Part shown: positions 25,198-34,492 of the stretch, one piece after another
Layout: each line of letters starts with the position of its first letter
How positions within the stretch are numbered: position 1 is the first letter of the stretch
From: Burkholderiaceae bacterium
GTDB lineage: Bacteria; Pseudomonadota; Gammaproteobacteria; Burkholderiales; Burkholderiaceae_C
Length of the DNA stretch: 48,245 nt
Direction: 5' to 3'
NCBI GenBank assembly: GCA_018780645.1
Contig: JADMJJ010000035.1
Coordinates: forward strand, 1 to 48,245
The notes under the pieces: generated by a model
Told to the model about the DNA's origin: nothing
What the model saw: only the letters and a program-made list of their open reading frames with translations
The model's database searches: none
Made by a program: the position numbers and the translations under genes

Positions 25198-26502
25198 ATG
25201 TCGAATCTGATTGTTCACGGCGGAACCCCGCTGGCCGGCCGCATCATCCCCTCGGCCAACAAGAACGCCGTCCTGCCCATTCTGTGCGCGACGCTGCTCA
25301 GCGCGGAGCCGATCCGGCTGCACGGCGTGCCCGAGATCACCGACGTGAAGAAGATTCTCGAGGTCTTCCGCAATCTGGGCAGCCGGGTCGAGGTGGACTT
25401 CAAGACAGGCCTGCTCGACGTGCACCACCGCGATACGCACTTCGATGCCGCCAAGGACCGTCTGCCCGAGGAAATGCGCTCGTCCATCATGCTGGTGCCC
25501 GGGCTGATGGCCCGTTTTGGTGCAGCGCGCATCGAGGACGACGTCAAGGGCTGCACGCTGGGCATGCGTGAGATCGACCCGCATGTCGAGGTGTTCGAGC
25601 GCTTCGGCGCCCAGGTCGAGCGCCAGCCCGATGGCCTGCTGCTGCATGTTCAGGCGGCCAAGCTGCATGCCAACGACCACTGGACGGACTATGCCTCGGT
25701 GACGACGACCGAGAACTTCGTGCTCTGCGCCGCGCTGGCCGACGGCACCTCGACCTTGATGAACGCCGCCTCCGAGCCCCATGTGCAGGAGTTCTGCCTG
25801 TTTCTGCAGATGCTGGGCGCGCAGATCGAGGGCCTGGGCACCTCCAAGCTGAAGATCAGCGGTGTGGACAGGCTTAAGGGCGGCGAGTTCACCTTTGCAG
25901 AAGACTTCCACGAGATCGTCACCTTCCTGGCACTGGGTGCGATCACCGGCGGCGATGTGCAGGTAAAGAACTCGACGCCCGAGCAGTTCCCGCTGATCGA
26001 CCGTACCTTCGCCAAGTTCGGCGTGCGTATCGAGCACAAGGACGGCTGGTCGCGGGCCATCACCGACGGTCCGCTGAAGGTCAAGGAGCCGTTCACTCGC
26101 AACATCCTGCAAAAGGTCGAGGCGGCGCCCTGGCCCTATCTGCCGGTCGATCTGCTGCCGATCTTCGTCGCCCTGGGCGTCAAGGCCGAGGGCAGCGTGA
26201 TGTTCTGGAACAAGGTCTATGACGGCGCGATGGGCTGGACTTCGGAGCTGAGCAAGTTCGGCGCCCATGCCTTCCTGTCCGACCCGCACCGCATGGTCAC
26301 CTTCGGCGGCAAACCGCTGGCCCCGGCCGAGGTCGAGAGCCCCTACATCATCCGCGTGGCCATAGCCCTGCTGATGGTGGCGGCCAGCATCAAGGGCCGC
26401 TCGGTGATACGCAATGCCACGCCGATACGGCGCGCGCATCCGCACTTCGTCGAGAACATCTGCACCCTGGGCGCACGCATCGAGTGGGTGGAAGGCGACT
26501 GA
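25198..26502 (+). CDS. murA: UDP-N-acetylglucosamine 1-carboxyvinyltransferase (MurA) paralogue
   Basis: EPSP-synthase-fold enolpyruvyl transferase of 434 residues; MurA makes the first committed step of peptidoglycan synthesis in the cytoplasm. K22 and N23 (SANKNAVLPIL) and the active-site cysteine C119 (VKGCTLGMREID) are present. Other parts differ from the usual proteobacterial MurA: RLPEEMRSSIMLVPGLMARFG replaces the normal loop entry, and APWPYLPVDLLPIF stands where most have a TDMQAQ-type motif, keeping the Asp. It stands alone, away from the typical murA neighbours, so it is probably a second, divergent MurA rather than the housekeeping copy. No ribosome-binding sequence precedes the ATG. 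Confidence 0.85.
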   Translation: MSNLIVHGGTPLAGRIIPSANKNAVLPILCATLLSAEPIRLHGVPEITDVKKILEVFRNLGSRVEVDFKTGLLDVHHRDTHFDAAKDRLPEEMRSSIMLVPGLMARFGAARIEDDVKGCTLGMREIDPHVEVFERFGAQVERQPDGLLLHVQAAKLHANDHWTDYASVTTTENFVLCAALADGTSTLMNAASEPHVQEFCLFLQMLGAQIEGLGTSKLKISGVDRLKGGEFTFAEDFHEIVTFLALGAITGGDVQVKNSTPEQFPLIDRTFAKFGVRIEHKDGWSRAITDGPLKVKEPFTRNILQKVEAAPWPYLPVDLLPIFVALGVKAEGSVMFWNKVYDGAMGWTSELSKFGAHAFLSDPHRMVTFGGKPLAPAEVESPYIIRVAIALLMVAASIKGRSVIRNATPIRRAHPHFVENICTLGARIEWVEGD

Positions 26503-26511
26503 GGCTCTTGC

Positions 26512-27438
26512 GTGACTGCTGAGTGCTGCCGCGGCGGCCTACTCTTTTGCTGGCTGCTTGCCCTGTGCGTGGGCCTGTCGACCCCTGCCCGAGCCCAGGA
26601 GCCCGTCGGCTCGGTGCGCTGGATGACGCAGGACTTTCCGCCGCACTTCAGCTACATCAATGGCCGGCCGCCGCAGCGCGTGGCCGATCTGGCCAATGGC
26701 GAACTCGATGGCTTTATGCGTCTGCTGATCGCGAACATGCCGCAGTTCAGGCACGAGTTCGTCGATGCCGGCTTTCCTCGTTTCGAGGCCATGGCCCGCC
26801 AGGGCCAGACGCTGTGCTCGGTCATGCACCTGCGCACGCCCGAGCGCCTGAACTGGCTGTACTTCACCCAGTTGCACCCGCCGCTGTTCTCGCGCCAGCT
26901 GCACGTCATCGTGCGCCGCGACAAGGCCGCGCAGTTCGAGTCCGGGGGCCAGCCGCTGCAACTTGGCGAGCTGCTGCAGCGTAGCGAGTTGCTGGGCCTG
27001 CTGCCGCGCGACCGCTCCTTCGGCCCCAAGATCGATGCGCTGCTGAAGGCAGGCGCCTTCAACGCCCCACAGACCGTGGTCGCCACGCGCAGCCAGCAAC
27101 TGCTGGCCATGCTGCGCGCCGGCCGCATGGATTACACGCTCGAATACCCCTCGGCCGTCGATGAGTACCTGCGCACAGCAGAGCCGGGCCCCGAGCTGAT
27201 CAAGCTGCCCCTGGCCGAGGGCCGCAGCACCACGGTCGCCACCGCCGCATGCACCCGCAGCGCCGAAGGCCGCAAGCAGATCGAGGCCATAGACCTGGCC
27301 GTGCGCAGGCTCGCCCAGGACCCGCAGCGCGAGGCCTGGATACGCGCGTGGCGCGGTGACGCGCTGGATGAGCAGGACCGGCTGCGCATCAACCGGTATA
27401 TGGATGAGCGGGCCAAGGGCGGGGCCCTGATCGAGTGA
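26512..27438 (+). CDS. Periplasmic binding-protein-like protein (TIGR02285-like)
   Basis: Exported protein of 308 residues resembling the extracellular solute-binding family 3 fold and the TIGR02285 group. A signal peptide covers about residues 1-28 (LLFCWLLALCVGLSTPARAQ). The mature part begins VRWMTQDFPPHFSYINGRPP and ends with a helical segment (DPQREAWIRAWRGDALDEQD). No transporter genes are adjacent, so it may be a stand-alone sensor or orphan binding protein. The start is GTG 26512, with GAGG about 8 bases upstream and only 9 bp after the MurA stop, so the two may be cotranscribed. Confidence 0.8.
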   Translation: MTAECCRGGLLFCWLLALCVGLSTPARAQEPVGSVRWMTQDFPPHFSYINGRPPQRVADLANGELDGFMRLLIANMPQFRHEFVDAGFPRFEAMARQGQTLCSVMHLRTPERLNWLYFTQLHPPLFSRQLHVIVRRDKAAQFESGGQPLQLGELLQRSELLGLLPRDRSFGPKIDALLKAGAFNAPQTVVATRSQQLLAMLRAGRMDYTLEYPSAVDEYLRTAEPGPELIKLPLAEGRSTTVATAACTRSAEGRKQIEAIDLAVRRLAQDPQREAWIRAWRGDALDEQDRLRINRYMDERAKGGALIE

Positions 27439-27453
27439 TAGGCCGGAGGCTGC

Positions 27454-30400
27454 TCAGCCTCTCAGCAACTCTGCCAACGCCCGCGCATCGAGCACCGTTG
27501 CCTCGTCCTGCCCCTCCAGAATCCCATCGGCCAGGCCGCGCTTGTCGCGGTGCAGGGCGAGGATGCTTTCCTCGACCGAGCCGGCCGTGACCAGGCGGTA
27601 GACGGTGACCGGGCGTTGCTGACCCATGCGGTGGGCGCGGCCCATGGCCTGGTCTTCGGCGGCGGGGTTCCACCAGGGGTCGACGATCAGCACATAGTCG
27701 GCCATCGTCAGGTTCAGGCCGAAGCCGCCGGCCTTCAGGCTGATCAGGAACAGCTCGCCCTCGCCCTTCTGGAAGGCGGCCACGCGCTTGGCGCGCTCGG
27801 GGGCGGGCGTGCTGCCGTCGAGGTACTGGTAGGCCAGGCCCATGCCGTCCAGGCGCTCGGCCAGCAGTTTCAGGAAGTCGGTGAACTGGCTGAAGACCAG
27901 AGCCTTGTGCTGGCCGTCGACCAGCTCGCGCACGATGCGCTCGAACTCGGCCATCTTGGCGCCGGCCAGGCCCAGCTCGGGCGCCACCAGGCGGGGGTCG
28001 CAGGCGGCCCGGCGCAGGCGCATCAGCTCGGCCAGCACCTGCATGGTGGCCGGCTTTCCATCGCTGCCGGCCTGCTTGACGCTGTCCTGCGCGTTGCGGC
28101 GCAGCGCCTCCAGAAAGCTGCGCTCCTCGGGCCCGGGCTGGACCAGGTGGACGATCTCGGTGCGCGGCGGCAGGTCTTGCAGCACCTGGGCCTTGGTGCG
28201 GCGCAACAGGAAGGGCGAGACCAGGCGGCGCAGCCGGGCGCGCACCACCGGGTCCTGCTGGCGCTCGATAGGCCCGGCGAAGCGCTCGTTGAACTGGGCG
28301 GCGCTGCCCAAGAGGCCCGGATTGATCAGATTCATGATGGACCACAGATCGGACAGGCGGTTTTCGACCGGCGTGCCCGACAGCGCGAGGCGAAAGCCGG
28401 CACTGAATTCGGCCACCGACTTGGCCCGCTTGGTGGCCGCATTCTTCAGCGCCTGGGCCTCGTCCATCACCAGCGTCGCCCAGTGTTTGTCGGCAAAGCG
28501 TTCGCCGTCGATCTGGGCCAGGGCGTAGGAGGCGATCAAGACATCGCCGGGGCCGGCGGCGGCGATCTGCGCCTCGCGGTCACCGTCCTCGCCATAGAGG
28601 CTGCAGCGCAGGCCCGGCGCGAACTTCTCGCCCTCGGCCAGCCAGTTGGCGCAGACGGACGTCGGCGCCAGCACCAGGGCCGGGCCCAGCTCGGCGCGGG
28701 CAATCATCAGCCCAAGCGTCTGCACCGTCTTGCCCAGGCCCATATCGTCGGCCAGACAGGCGCCCAGGCCGGCATGGGCCAGGCGGCTCATCCAGGCATA
28801 GCCCTCCAGCTGGTAGTCGCGCAGCTCGGCGCGCAGGCCCGGCGGGGCGGCGGGCTGCAGCGCGGCGGCCTGGGCCAGCGCATCCATGCGGGCGCGCCAG
28901 GGCGAGTCGCCCTCGACCTGCATGCCGTCCAGTGTTTCGTCCAGCCAGGAGGCCACGGCGCTGGGCAGCTGCAGCTGGTCCTTCTTCGTCTGGCCCAGCG
29001 CATCGAGATCGCGCAGCTGCTGACGCAGCTGTTCGCTGAGGGCCAGGTATTGCCCATCGCCGAGGCTGACGAAACGGCTGCGCGAGGCCCTCGCCAGCGC
29101 GATCAGCTGCTGCAGGCCCAGCACGCGCTGCTCGTCGAGCTGGGCCTGGCCCTGCAGGGCCAGCCAGTCGCGGCCGCTGGCCACATTGACGGTCAGCGCT
29201 GCGCTGGCCAGGGGCTGCACGCGCAGTGGCCGGCCCTTGGGCCAGTCCAGCGCAGCGACTCCGGGCAGGCCGGGCAAGAGCTCGACGGCGTGCAGCGCCT
29301 GCTCCGGATCGTCGAGCAGCCAGGGCGCGTCGGCGCCCAGCTCGGGGTCCAGAAAGGGCAGGGCGTCCAACACGGCCAGGCGATGCGCCTGTTCGGCGGC
29401 CAGATCACGCTCGGTGGCCAGGCTCAGGCCCTCGTGCATGCACATCAGCCGGGCGCGGCCCAGACCCGGTGTGACGGCCGGGCCGAAGTCGCCGAAGGGC
29501 TGCGCCACCAGCTGCAGCTGCAGACCTTCGCCCAGCGGGCTGAGCCGTGCGCGCAGGCGGCTGTCGCCGCTGACCAGCTGACCGGCGGCGGCGTCGCTGT
29601 GCAACTGGAAATGGCCGCTCAGCACCTGCAGCGCCGCACCGAGCTCGGCCGTGGCCTCCGCCGGCACGGCCCAGCCCTGCGCGACCAGCTCGGCCACGCG
29701 CCGCTGGGCGGCGCTGATGCGTATCAGCCGCGCCTGTTGCGGCCCCTCGCGCAGCAGGCGGATGCTGTTGCGGCGTTCGACCTCAGCCTCGTAGTTGCTG
29801 CCCAGCCAATCGGTCGTGCGCGGCGGCTCGCTGGCGACCAGCGGCGGGTGGATGGAGAACTCGAACTGCGCGCGGCCGTCGGCTCCGGCTTTCTTCAGCA
29901 CTTCGAGTTCGGGTTGCGCCTCCACCAGTTCCACCCACTGGCCTGGCGCGTCGGCAAACATCACACCGGGGTGGCCTACCAGGGCAATCGCCGCCTGGCT
30001 GACGTCGATCTGGTAGGTGGTACTGGCGCCGTAGGCCGGGCGCTCTACATGGCGGAGCACCACGCTGTCGCGGGCCAGCAGGGCGCTGCTCTTCTTCAGC
30101 TTGGCCCAGCCCACCGATTTCAGCTTCAGCTGGCCGCGCGCGCCGAGGCTGCGCTCCAGCGCCTGGATGTCCTGCACGCGGCCCTGGGCGTCGAGTTCCA
30201 GCTGCCAGGCAAGCTCGATCTGGGCGGTGGCGGTCTTTTTCGGCGCAGCAACCTCGTCGAGCACGGCGATCGCCGCCAGCGCATCGCGCCAGGCCTCGCG
30301 CGGGCCGCCGAGAAAGCTGACCGGCTGCGGGCGCTGGGCCTTGTCCAGCTGGATCGGGCCCAGTTCGAGCGCTTCTGCGGCGGCGGCGACCAGCGCCGCC

Positions 30401-31623
30401 AGCCAGTGCTGCTGCAGCGCCTGCAGGCGGCTGACCACGGCCTGCACGGCCGGCGCCTCCCAGCCCGGCGCGTCGCGGCCCAGCCAGGCGGCCAGCAGCA
30501 GGCGGTTGCAGGCAGCGTCCAGCACATGCTCGCGGGCCTCCAGCCCGGGGATGAAGGCCAGCGCGGCGTCGTCGGGGCTTTCCTCGCCCAGGCGCACGCC
30601 GATTCCATGGGCCCACAGCCCCCACCATTCGAAGGCCGTCGGTTTGCGCGAGCCCGACTCGGCGATGCAGAACTTGCGCGCCGCCTCCCAGAGCTTGGGG
30701 CTGTCATGGGCCAGCAGGCTCAGCACATACAGGCGCCCATGGTTGGGCCCCAGCACGCCGCGGCGCACGCCTCGCTTCTTGCGCAGGTCGACCAGTGCCT
30801 GCTCATAGCGCGCGGCGGCCTCGGGCCAGCGGCCATTGAGCATCAGCTTCGCCGCCTCGAATGGGCTGGCCTCGATGCCGTCCAGCCCGTTCAGCAGCTC
30901 ACCGAGCAGCGGCAGGTCCAGCGCCTGCAGCGCGTCGTCGGCCAGGCGGCCGCGCAGCGCTGGCGCCAAGGCCTCCGGGGCGCTGTGGAACTGCTGCAGC
31001 AACCAGTCGTGCAGCATCAGTCCCGGCGCCGACCCGGCCGGCAGCAGGGCCAGCAGCTGACCCAGCACCTGGTCGCGCAGGGCCGGGTCCATCGCCGCGA
31101 CGACCTCGGGCAGCCACGGCTGCAGCAGGGCCGGCACCAGCAGGGCCTCGTCGGACAGATCGAGCAGCAGGCCGTCCAGCAGCCGCTGATACTCGGCCAG
31201 TGCCAGGCCCGAGGCCAGCAGCAGGCGCAGCAGGTTCAGCCGCTCATCTGCGTTGCGAAAGCTGAGCCACCCGGGCAGGCGCTCGATATCGCCATGGCCG
31301 CCACCCAGCACCCAGACCATCACCTGCCAGTAGCGCTTCGCCTCGGGACGCAGCAGCAGGGCCTGCAGGCGCTCGGCATGGCGCTGCGGGTCGGCGGCGT
31401 AGCCCTTGCCGTAGTGCTGGGCGATCGCACCAGAGCGCAGCAGATTCTGCAGCTGTTGTGTGACATTGGCCGGATCGAAGATCAGACCGTTGCGCGGCGG
31501 CCAGCCCAGCGCGTTGAGGCACAGGCACAGGCCGGTGGCGCCGCGCGTGCCGCCGAGCAGCAGCAGGGCGTCGAGCACGGTGTCGGTATCGGATTGCGGC
31601 TTGGCGGTGGAGGGCAGGGTCAT
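27454..31623 (-). CDS. Large SNF2-family DEAD/DEAH helicase
   Basis: Protein of 1389 residues with an SNF2 ATPase in the C-terminal third. Walker A is DDMGLGKTVQTLG, motif II VMDEAQALKN, motif III LSGTPVENRLSDLWSI, and motifs V/VI SLKAGGFGLNLTMADYVLIV, then QAMGRAHRMGQ. Such proteins translocate on double-stranded DNA and remodel bound protein, as RapA does for RNA polymerase. The first 900 or so residues are helical, Leu/Ala/Gln-rich and without a domain I can name; no SWIM zinc motif was found. It stands alone, with no methylase, nuclease or phospholipase partner that would mark a defence system. The long plus-strand open frame opposite it is a shadow. Confidence 0.93.
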   Translation of the reverse strand: MTLPSTAKPQSDTDTVLDALLLLGGTRGATGLCLCLNALGWPPRNGLIFDPANVTQQLQNLLRSGAIAQHYGKGYAADPQRHAERLQALLLRPEAKRYWQVMVWVLGGGHGDIERLPGWLSFRNADERLNLLRLLLASGLALAEYQRLLDGLLLDLSDEALLVPALLQPWLPEVVAAMDPALRDQVLGQLLALLPAGSAPGLMLHDWLLQQFHSAPEALAPALRGRLADDALQALDLPLLGELLNGLDGIEASPFEAAKLMLNGRWPEAAARYEQALVDLRKKRGVRRGVLGPNHGRLYVLSLLAHDSPKLWEAARKFCIAESGSRKPTAFEWWGLWAHGIGVRLGEESPDDAALAFIPGLEAREHVLDAACNRLLLAAWLGRDAPGWEAPAVQAVVSRLQALQQHWLAALVAAAAEALELGPIQLDKAQRPQPVSFLGGPREAWRDALAAIAVLDEVAAPKKTATAQIELAWQLELDAQGRVQDIQALERSLGARGQLKLKSVGWAKLKKSSALLARDSVVLRHVERPAYGASTTYQIDVSQAAIALVGHPGVMFADAPGQWVELVEAQPELEVLKKAGADGRAQFEFSIHPPLVASEPPRTTDWLGSNYEAEVERRNSIRLLREGPQQARLIRISAAQRRVAELVAQGWAVPAEATAELGAALQVLSGHFQLHSDAAAGQLVSGDSRLRARLSPLGEGLQLQLVAQPFGDFGPAVTPGLGRARLMCMHEGLSLATERDLAAEQAHRLAVLDALPFLDPELGADAPWLLDDPEQALHAVELLPGLPGVAALDWPKGRPLRVQPLASAALTVNVASGRDWLALQGQAQLDEQRVLGLQQLIALARASRSRFVSLGDGQYLALSEQLRQQLRDLDALGQTKKDQLQLPSAVASWLDETLDGMQVEGDSPWRARMDALAQAAALQPAAPPGLRAELRDYQLEGYAWMSRLAHAGLGACLADDMGLGKTVQTLGLMIARAELGPALVLAPTSVCANWLAEGEKFAPGLRCSLYGEDGDREAQIAAAGPGDVLIASYALAQIDGERFADKHWATLVMDEAQALKNAATKRAKSVAEFSAGFRLALSGTPVENRLSDLWSIMNLINPGLLGSAAQFNERFAGPIERQQDPVVRARLRRLVSPFLLRRTKAQVLQDLPPRTEIVHLVQPGPEERSFLEALRRNAQDSVKQAGSDGKPATMQVLAELMRLRRAACDPRLVAPELGLAGAKMAEFERIVRELVDGQHKALVFSQFTDFLKLLAERLDGMGLAYQYLDGSTPAPERAKRVAAFQKGEGELFLISLKAGGFGLNLTMADYVLIVDPWWNPAAEDQAMGRAHRMGQQRPVTVYRLVTAGSVEESILALHRDKRGLADGILEGQDEATVLDARALAELLRG

Positions 31624-31663
31624 GGCGGGAACTTGTGAGAGCCCGCGAGTATGCCGCCTGGCC

Positions 31664-34483
31664 TCAGGCGCGACCCGACCAGCGCGTCACCATCGCCACC
31701 AGATCCCGCGCCACCACCGGCTTGGTCAGAAAGTCGTTCATGCCCGAGGCCAGGCAGGTGGCCCTATCCTCGGCAAAGGCATTGGCGGTCAGCGCGACGA
31801 TGGGCACGGTCTTGCCGCGCGGCCCGGCGACACCGCTGCGCAGGCGCCGGGTCACCTCCAGGCCATCCATATCGGGCATCTGCCAGTCCATCAGCAACAG
31901 ATCGAACTCCTGCTCGTTGACCAGCTGCAATGCCGACTGCCCATCACCGGCTATGAGGGTCTGGAAGCCGGCCTGGTTGAGCATGGCCGAGACAATGGTC
32001 TGGTTCACCAGATCGTCCTCGACGATCAGGATGCGGCTGGGCACCGTTGTCACCGGCGCGGCAGGCCGCTCGGAAGCCAGCCGCGGCACGGCGCCGAAAC
32101 GGCTGACCAGCTGGGCGCGCAGCACCGGCTTGATCAGGCTGCGCGGCAGCCGGAGCTGCTCGCGCGCCGCATCGGCGCGGTACCAATCGGCCTGGGTCAT
32201 GCCGACCACACGCTCCGGGTCCAGCCAGGGCTCGGCGGCTTCCAGCAACCGCGGGCCCAGCGGGCTGTCGGCACTGACCAGCAACCAGGACGGCTGCCGG
32301 TGCGGCGGCACGCCGTCGAACAGCGCGCGCAGCTGCTCGGCGGTGTGGCAGGCAAGCGCTGTGCAACCCATGCGCTGCAACAGGCTGGCCAAGCCCTCGG
32401 CCGACGGCGGGTGCGGCTCGAAGATAGCCACGCGCAGGCCCAGCGCTGCGGCCTCGGGCACCGGCGTGGCGGCCAGCGGCAGCGGCAGGCTGACGCTGAA
32501 GGTCGAGCCCTGGCCCGGCGCGCTGCTGACGTCTATCTGGCCACCCATGTTCAGCACCACGCGGCGGCAGATGGTAAGGCCCAGGCCGGAGCCGCCGAAG
32601 CGCTTCTTGGTGCCGGCGTCGGCCTGGCGGAAGGGCTCGAAGACGCGGGCCAGCGCGGCCTCGTCCATGCCTATGCCGGTGTCGCTGATCTCGAAACGCA
32701 GCTGCTCGGGGCTTTCGTCACCGGCGCTGATGCGCAGCACCACCTCGCCGCGCAGCGTGAACTTGACCGCATTGCCCAGCAGGTTGAGCAGCACCTGGCG
32801 CAGCCGCGCGGCGTCGCCATGGCGCCAGGGCTCCAGCTCGGGCGCCAGTATGCAGACCATCTGCACGCCCTTGCCGCGGGCCGGCACGGCCGCGGTGGCG
32901 ACGGCCGCCTCGACGCAATCGGCCAGATTGAAGTCGCTGGCGCTTAGCTCCAGCACACCGGCCTCGATGCGGGCCAGATCGAGCACGCTGTCAATCATGT
33001 CCATCAGGCTGGCGCCGCTGAAACGGATGATGTCGATCAGCTCCTGGCGGCGTTGCGGGTCATCGCCCTGATCCTGCAGCAGCTGGGCGGCACCGATCAC
33101 GCCGTTCAGCGGCGTGCGCAGCTCGTGGCTCATATTGGCCAGGAACTCGGTCTTGGCGCGGTTGGCCGCCTCGGCCATGGCGCGCTGCTGGGCCAGCAGC
33201 AGGTTCTGCGCCTGGGTGTGGCGCTGCTGGGCCAGGGCCGCGAGCAGGCCGCCGCTGGCGATCAGCAGCAGCGGCGGCAGTGGCTGCGTCTGCCATTGCA
33301 GCCAGGCCAGCGCGCCCAGGCTCAGGCCCGCCACGGCCGTCAGGGCCAGGCCGGTGGCCATTGCATCCTGTCGGAAGTCCGGTCGGCCGCGCCGCCATAG
33401 GTTCAGCGCGGGCAGCAGGGCCAGGGCCAGCAGCAGGCTGTCGGCGGCCCGGTCCGGCGGACGCATGACCCGGCCCTCGCGCAGCTGGGCATAGGCCAGG
33501 GCCAGCCAGGCGGTGCCGGAAACCTGGCCGGCCGGCGTCATCACGCCATCGCCCGACAGGGCGCTGCTGCCGATGAAGACGATGCGATCCTTGAACGCCG
33601 CCCGGGTCGGCAGATCGCTGACGCTGCCCAGCGGCGTGCCCAGCGCCGCCTGGGCCAGCTGGCCGAAGGGCAGCTGGGTCAGCTCGCGGGCGTTCGAGGG
33701 AGGGGCGATGGCGGCCATGCCGGCTTCGTCCACCGGCCAGTCACGGTCCTTGACCAGGAAACGGCCGGGCCGGTAGACCGGCTCGGCCTCGGCCTGCAGC
33801 CGCAGGTGCACGGCCACCGGCAGTGCAGGCAGCACGCGGCTGAGGCCAAAGGCCTCGACCTGGTGCAGCACCGGCAACCGGCGCAGCAGACCGTCTGCAT
33901 CCAGCGGCGCCGAGATCACGCCCGGCGGCGCCAGCAGCAGCGAGTCGGCGGGCAGCAGCAGGCCCGGCCAGTGCATCGCGGGCGTGCCGTCGGCCGCCGG
34001 GCGCGACACCCGCTCCATCCGCTGGGCATGGCTCGACTCCGATTCCAGCGGCTGCAGCAGGCTGCGCGCGGCCAGCAGCACCGGTGCGCCAGGGGCCTGC
34101 AGAGCGCGACGCAGCGCGGCGTCGCCCTCGCGCTCGTCGGCAAAGACGATGTTGATGGCGATCAGCTTGGCGCCGGCCTCGCGCAGGTAGTCGACGATCA
34201 GTGCATAGGCGTCACGCCGGTAGGGCCAGGCGCCCAGATAGGGCTTGAGCTGTTGCAGCGAGGCCTCGTCGATGTCCACGACCACCAGGTCCTGCAGCGC
34301 CGCGGGCCGGGCCAGCAGGCGCGCCTGCGCATCCGCCAGCCAGGCCGAGGCATTGCGCTGCCAGGGGCTCAGCCAGAGCAGGCCGGTCAGCAGCAGAGCG
34401 CCCAGCGGCACCCAGGCCAGACTGGCACGCGGCCGCGCCGGCGAGGGCGGTGCTGTTTGGTCCGGACCCTCGGGTTCGCGCAT
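31664..34483 (-). CDS. CHASE2-domain hybrid sensor histidine kinase
   Basis: Membrane kinase of 939 residues. One transmembrane helix (about 24-40) leads to a periplasmic CHASE2 domain (about 45-340; VVVDIDEASLQQLKPYLGAW; FKDRIVFIGSSALSGDGVMT), then three helices (about 348-420). The dimerisation H-box contains H453 (NMSHELRTPLNG), the N-box N571 (LLGNAVKF), and G2 FGGSGLGLTI. Next comes a degenerate receiver-like segment (about 682-800) lacking the Asp-phosphorylation motif, then a true receiver with D866 in LLLMDWQMPDMDG. The output partner is not encoded nearby. The start lies 9 bp after the stop of the FecR/LysM gene, so the two form an operon. Confidence 0.94.
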   Translation of the reverse strand: MREPEGPDQTAPPSPARPRASLAWVPLGALLLTGLLWLSPWQRNASAWLADAQARLLARPAALQDLVVVDIDEASLQQLKPYLGAWPYRRDAYALIVDYLREAGAKLIAINIVFADEREGDAALRRALQAPGAPVLLAARSLLQPLESESSHAQRMERVSRPAADGTPAMHWPGLLLPADSLLLAPPGVISAPLDADGLLRRLPVLHQVEAFGLSRVLPALPVAVHLRLQAEAEPVYRPGRFLVKDRDWPVDEAGMAAIAPPSNARELTQLPFGQLAQAALGTPLGSVSDLPTRAAFKDRIVFIGSSALSGDGVMTPAGQVSGTAWLALAYAQLREGRVMRPPDRAADSLLLALALLPALNLWRRGRPDFRQDAMATGLALTAVAGLSLGALAWLQWQTQPLPPLLLIASGGLLAALAQQRHTQAQNLLLAQQRAMAEAANRAKTEFLANMSHELRTPLNGVIGAAQLLQDQGDDPQRRQELIDIIRFSGASLMDMIDSVLDLARIEAGVLELSASDFNLADCVEAAVATAAVPARGKGVQMVCILAPELEPWRHGDAARLRQVLLNLLGNAVKFTLRGEVVLRISAGDESPEQLRFEISDTGIGMDEAALARVFEPFRQADAGTKKRFGGSGLGLTICRRVVLNMGGQIDVSSAPGQGSTFSVSLPLPLAATPVPEAAALGLRVAIFEPHPPSAEGLASLLQRMGCTALACHTAEQLRALFDGVPPHRQPSWLLVSADSPLGPRLLEAAEPWLDPERVVGMTQADWYRADAAREQLRLPRSLIKPVLRAQLVSRFGAVPRLASERPAAPVTTVPSRILIVEDDLVNQTIVSAMLNQAGFQTLIAGDGQSALQLVNEQEFDLLLMDWQMPDMDGLEVTRRLRSGVAGPRGKTVPIVALTANAFAEDRATCLASGMNDFLTKPVVARDLVAMVTRWSGRA

Positions 34484-34492
34484 GGTCTGGGC

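Noticed and set aside
27454-31623. SNF2 helicase as part of a phage defence island
   Set aside because: Neighbours are a binding-protein-like gene and signalling genes; no methylase, nuclease, phospholipase or other defence partner is present.
27550-31638. A 1362-codon open frame on the plus strand opposite the SNF2 helicase
   Set aside because: It is the antisense shadow of the helicase in high-GC DNA; its translation is low-complexity Gln/Ala/Gly/Arg with no domain.
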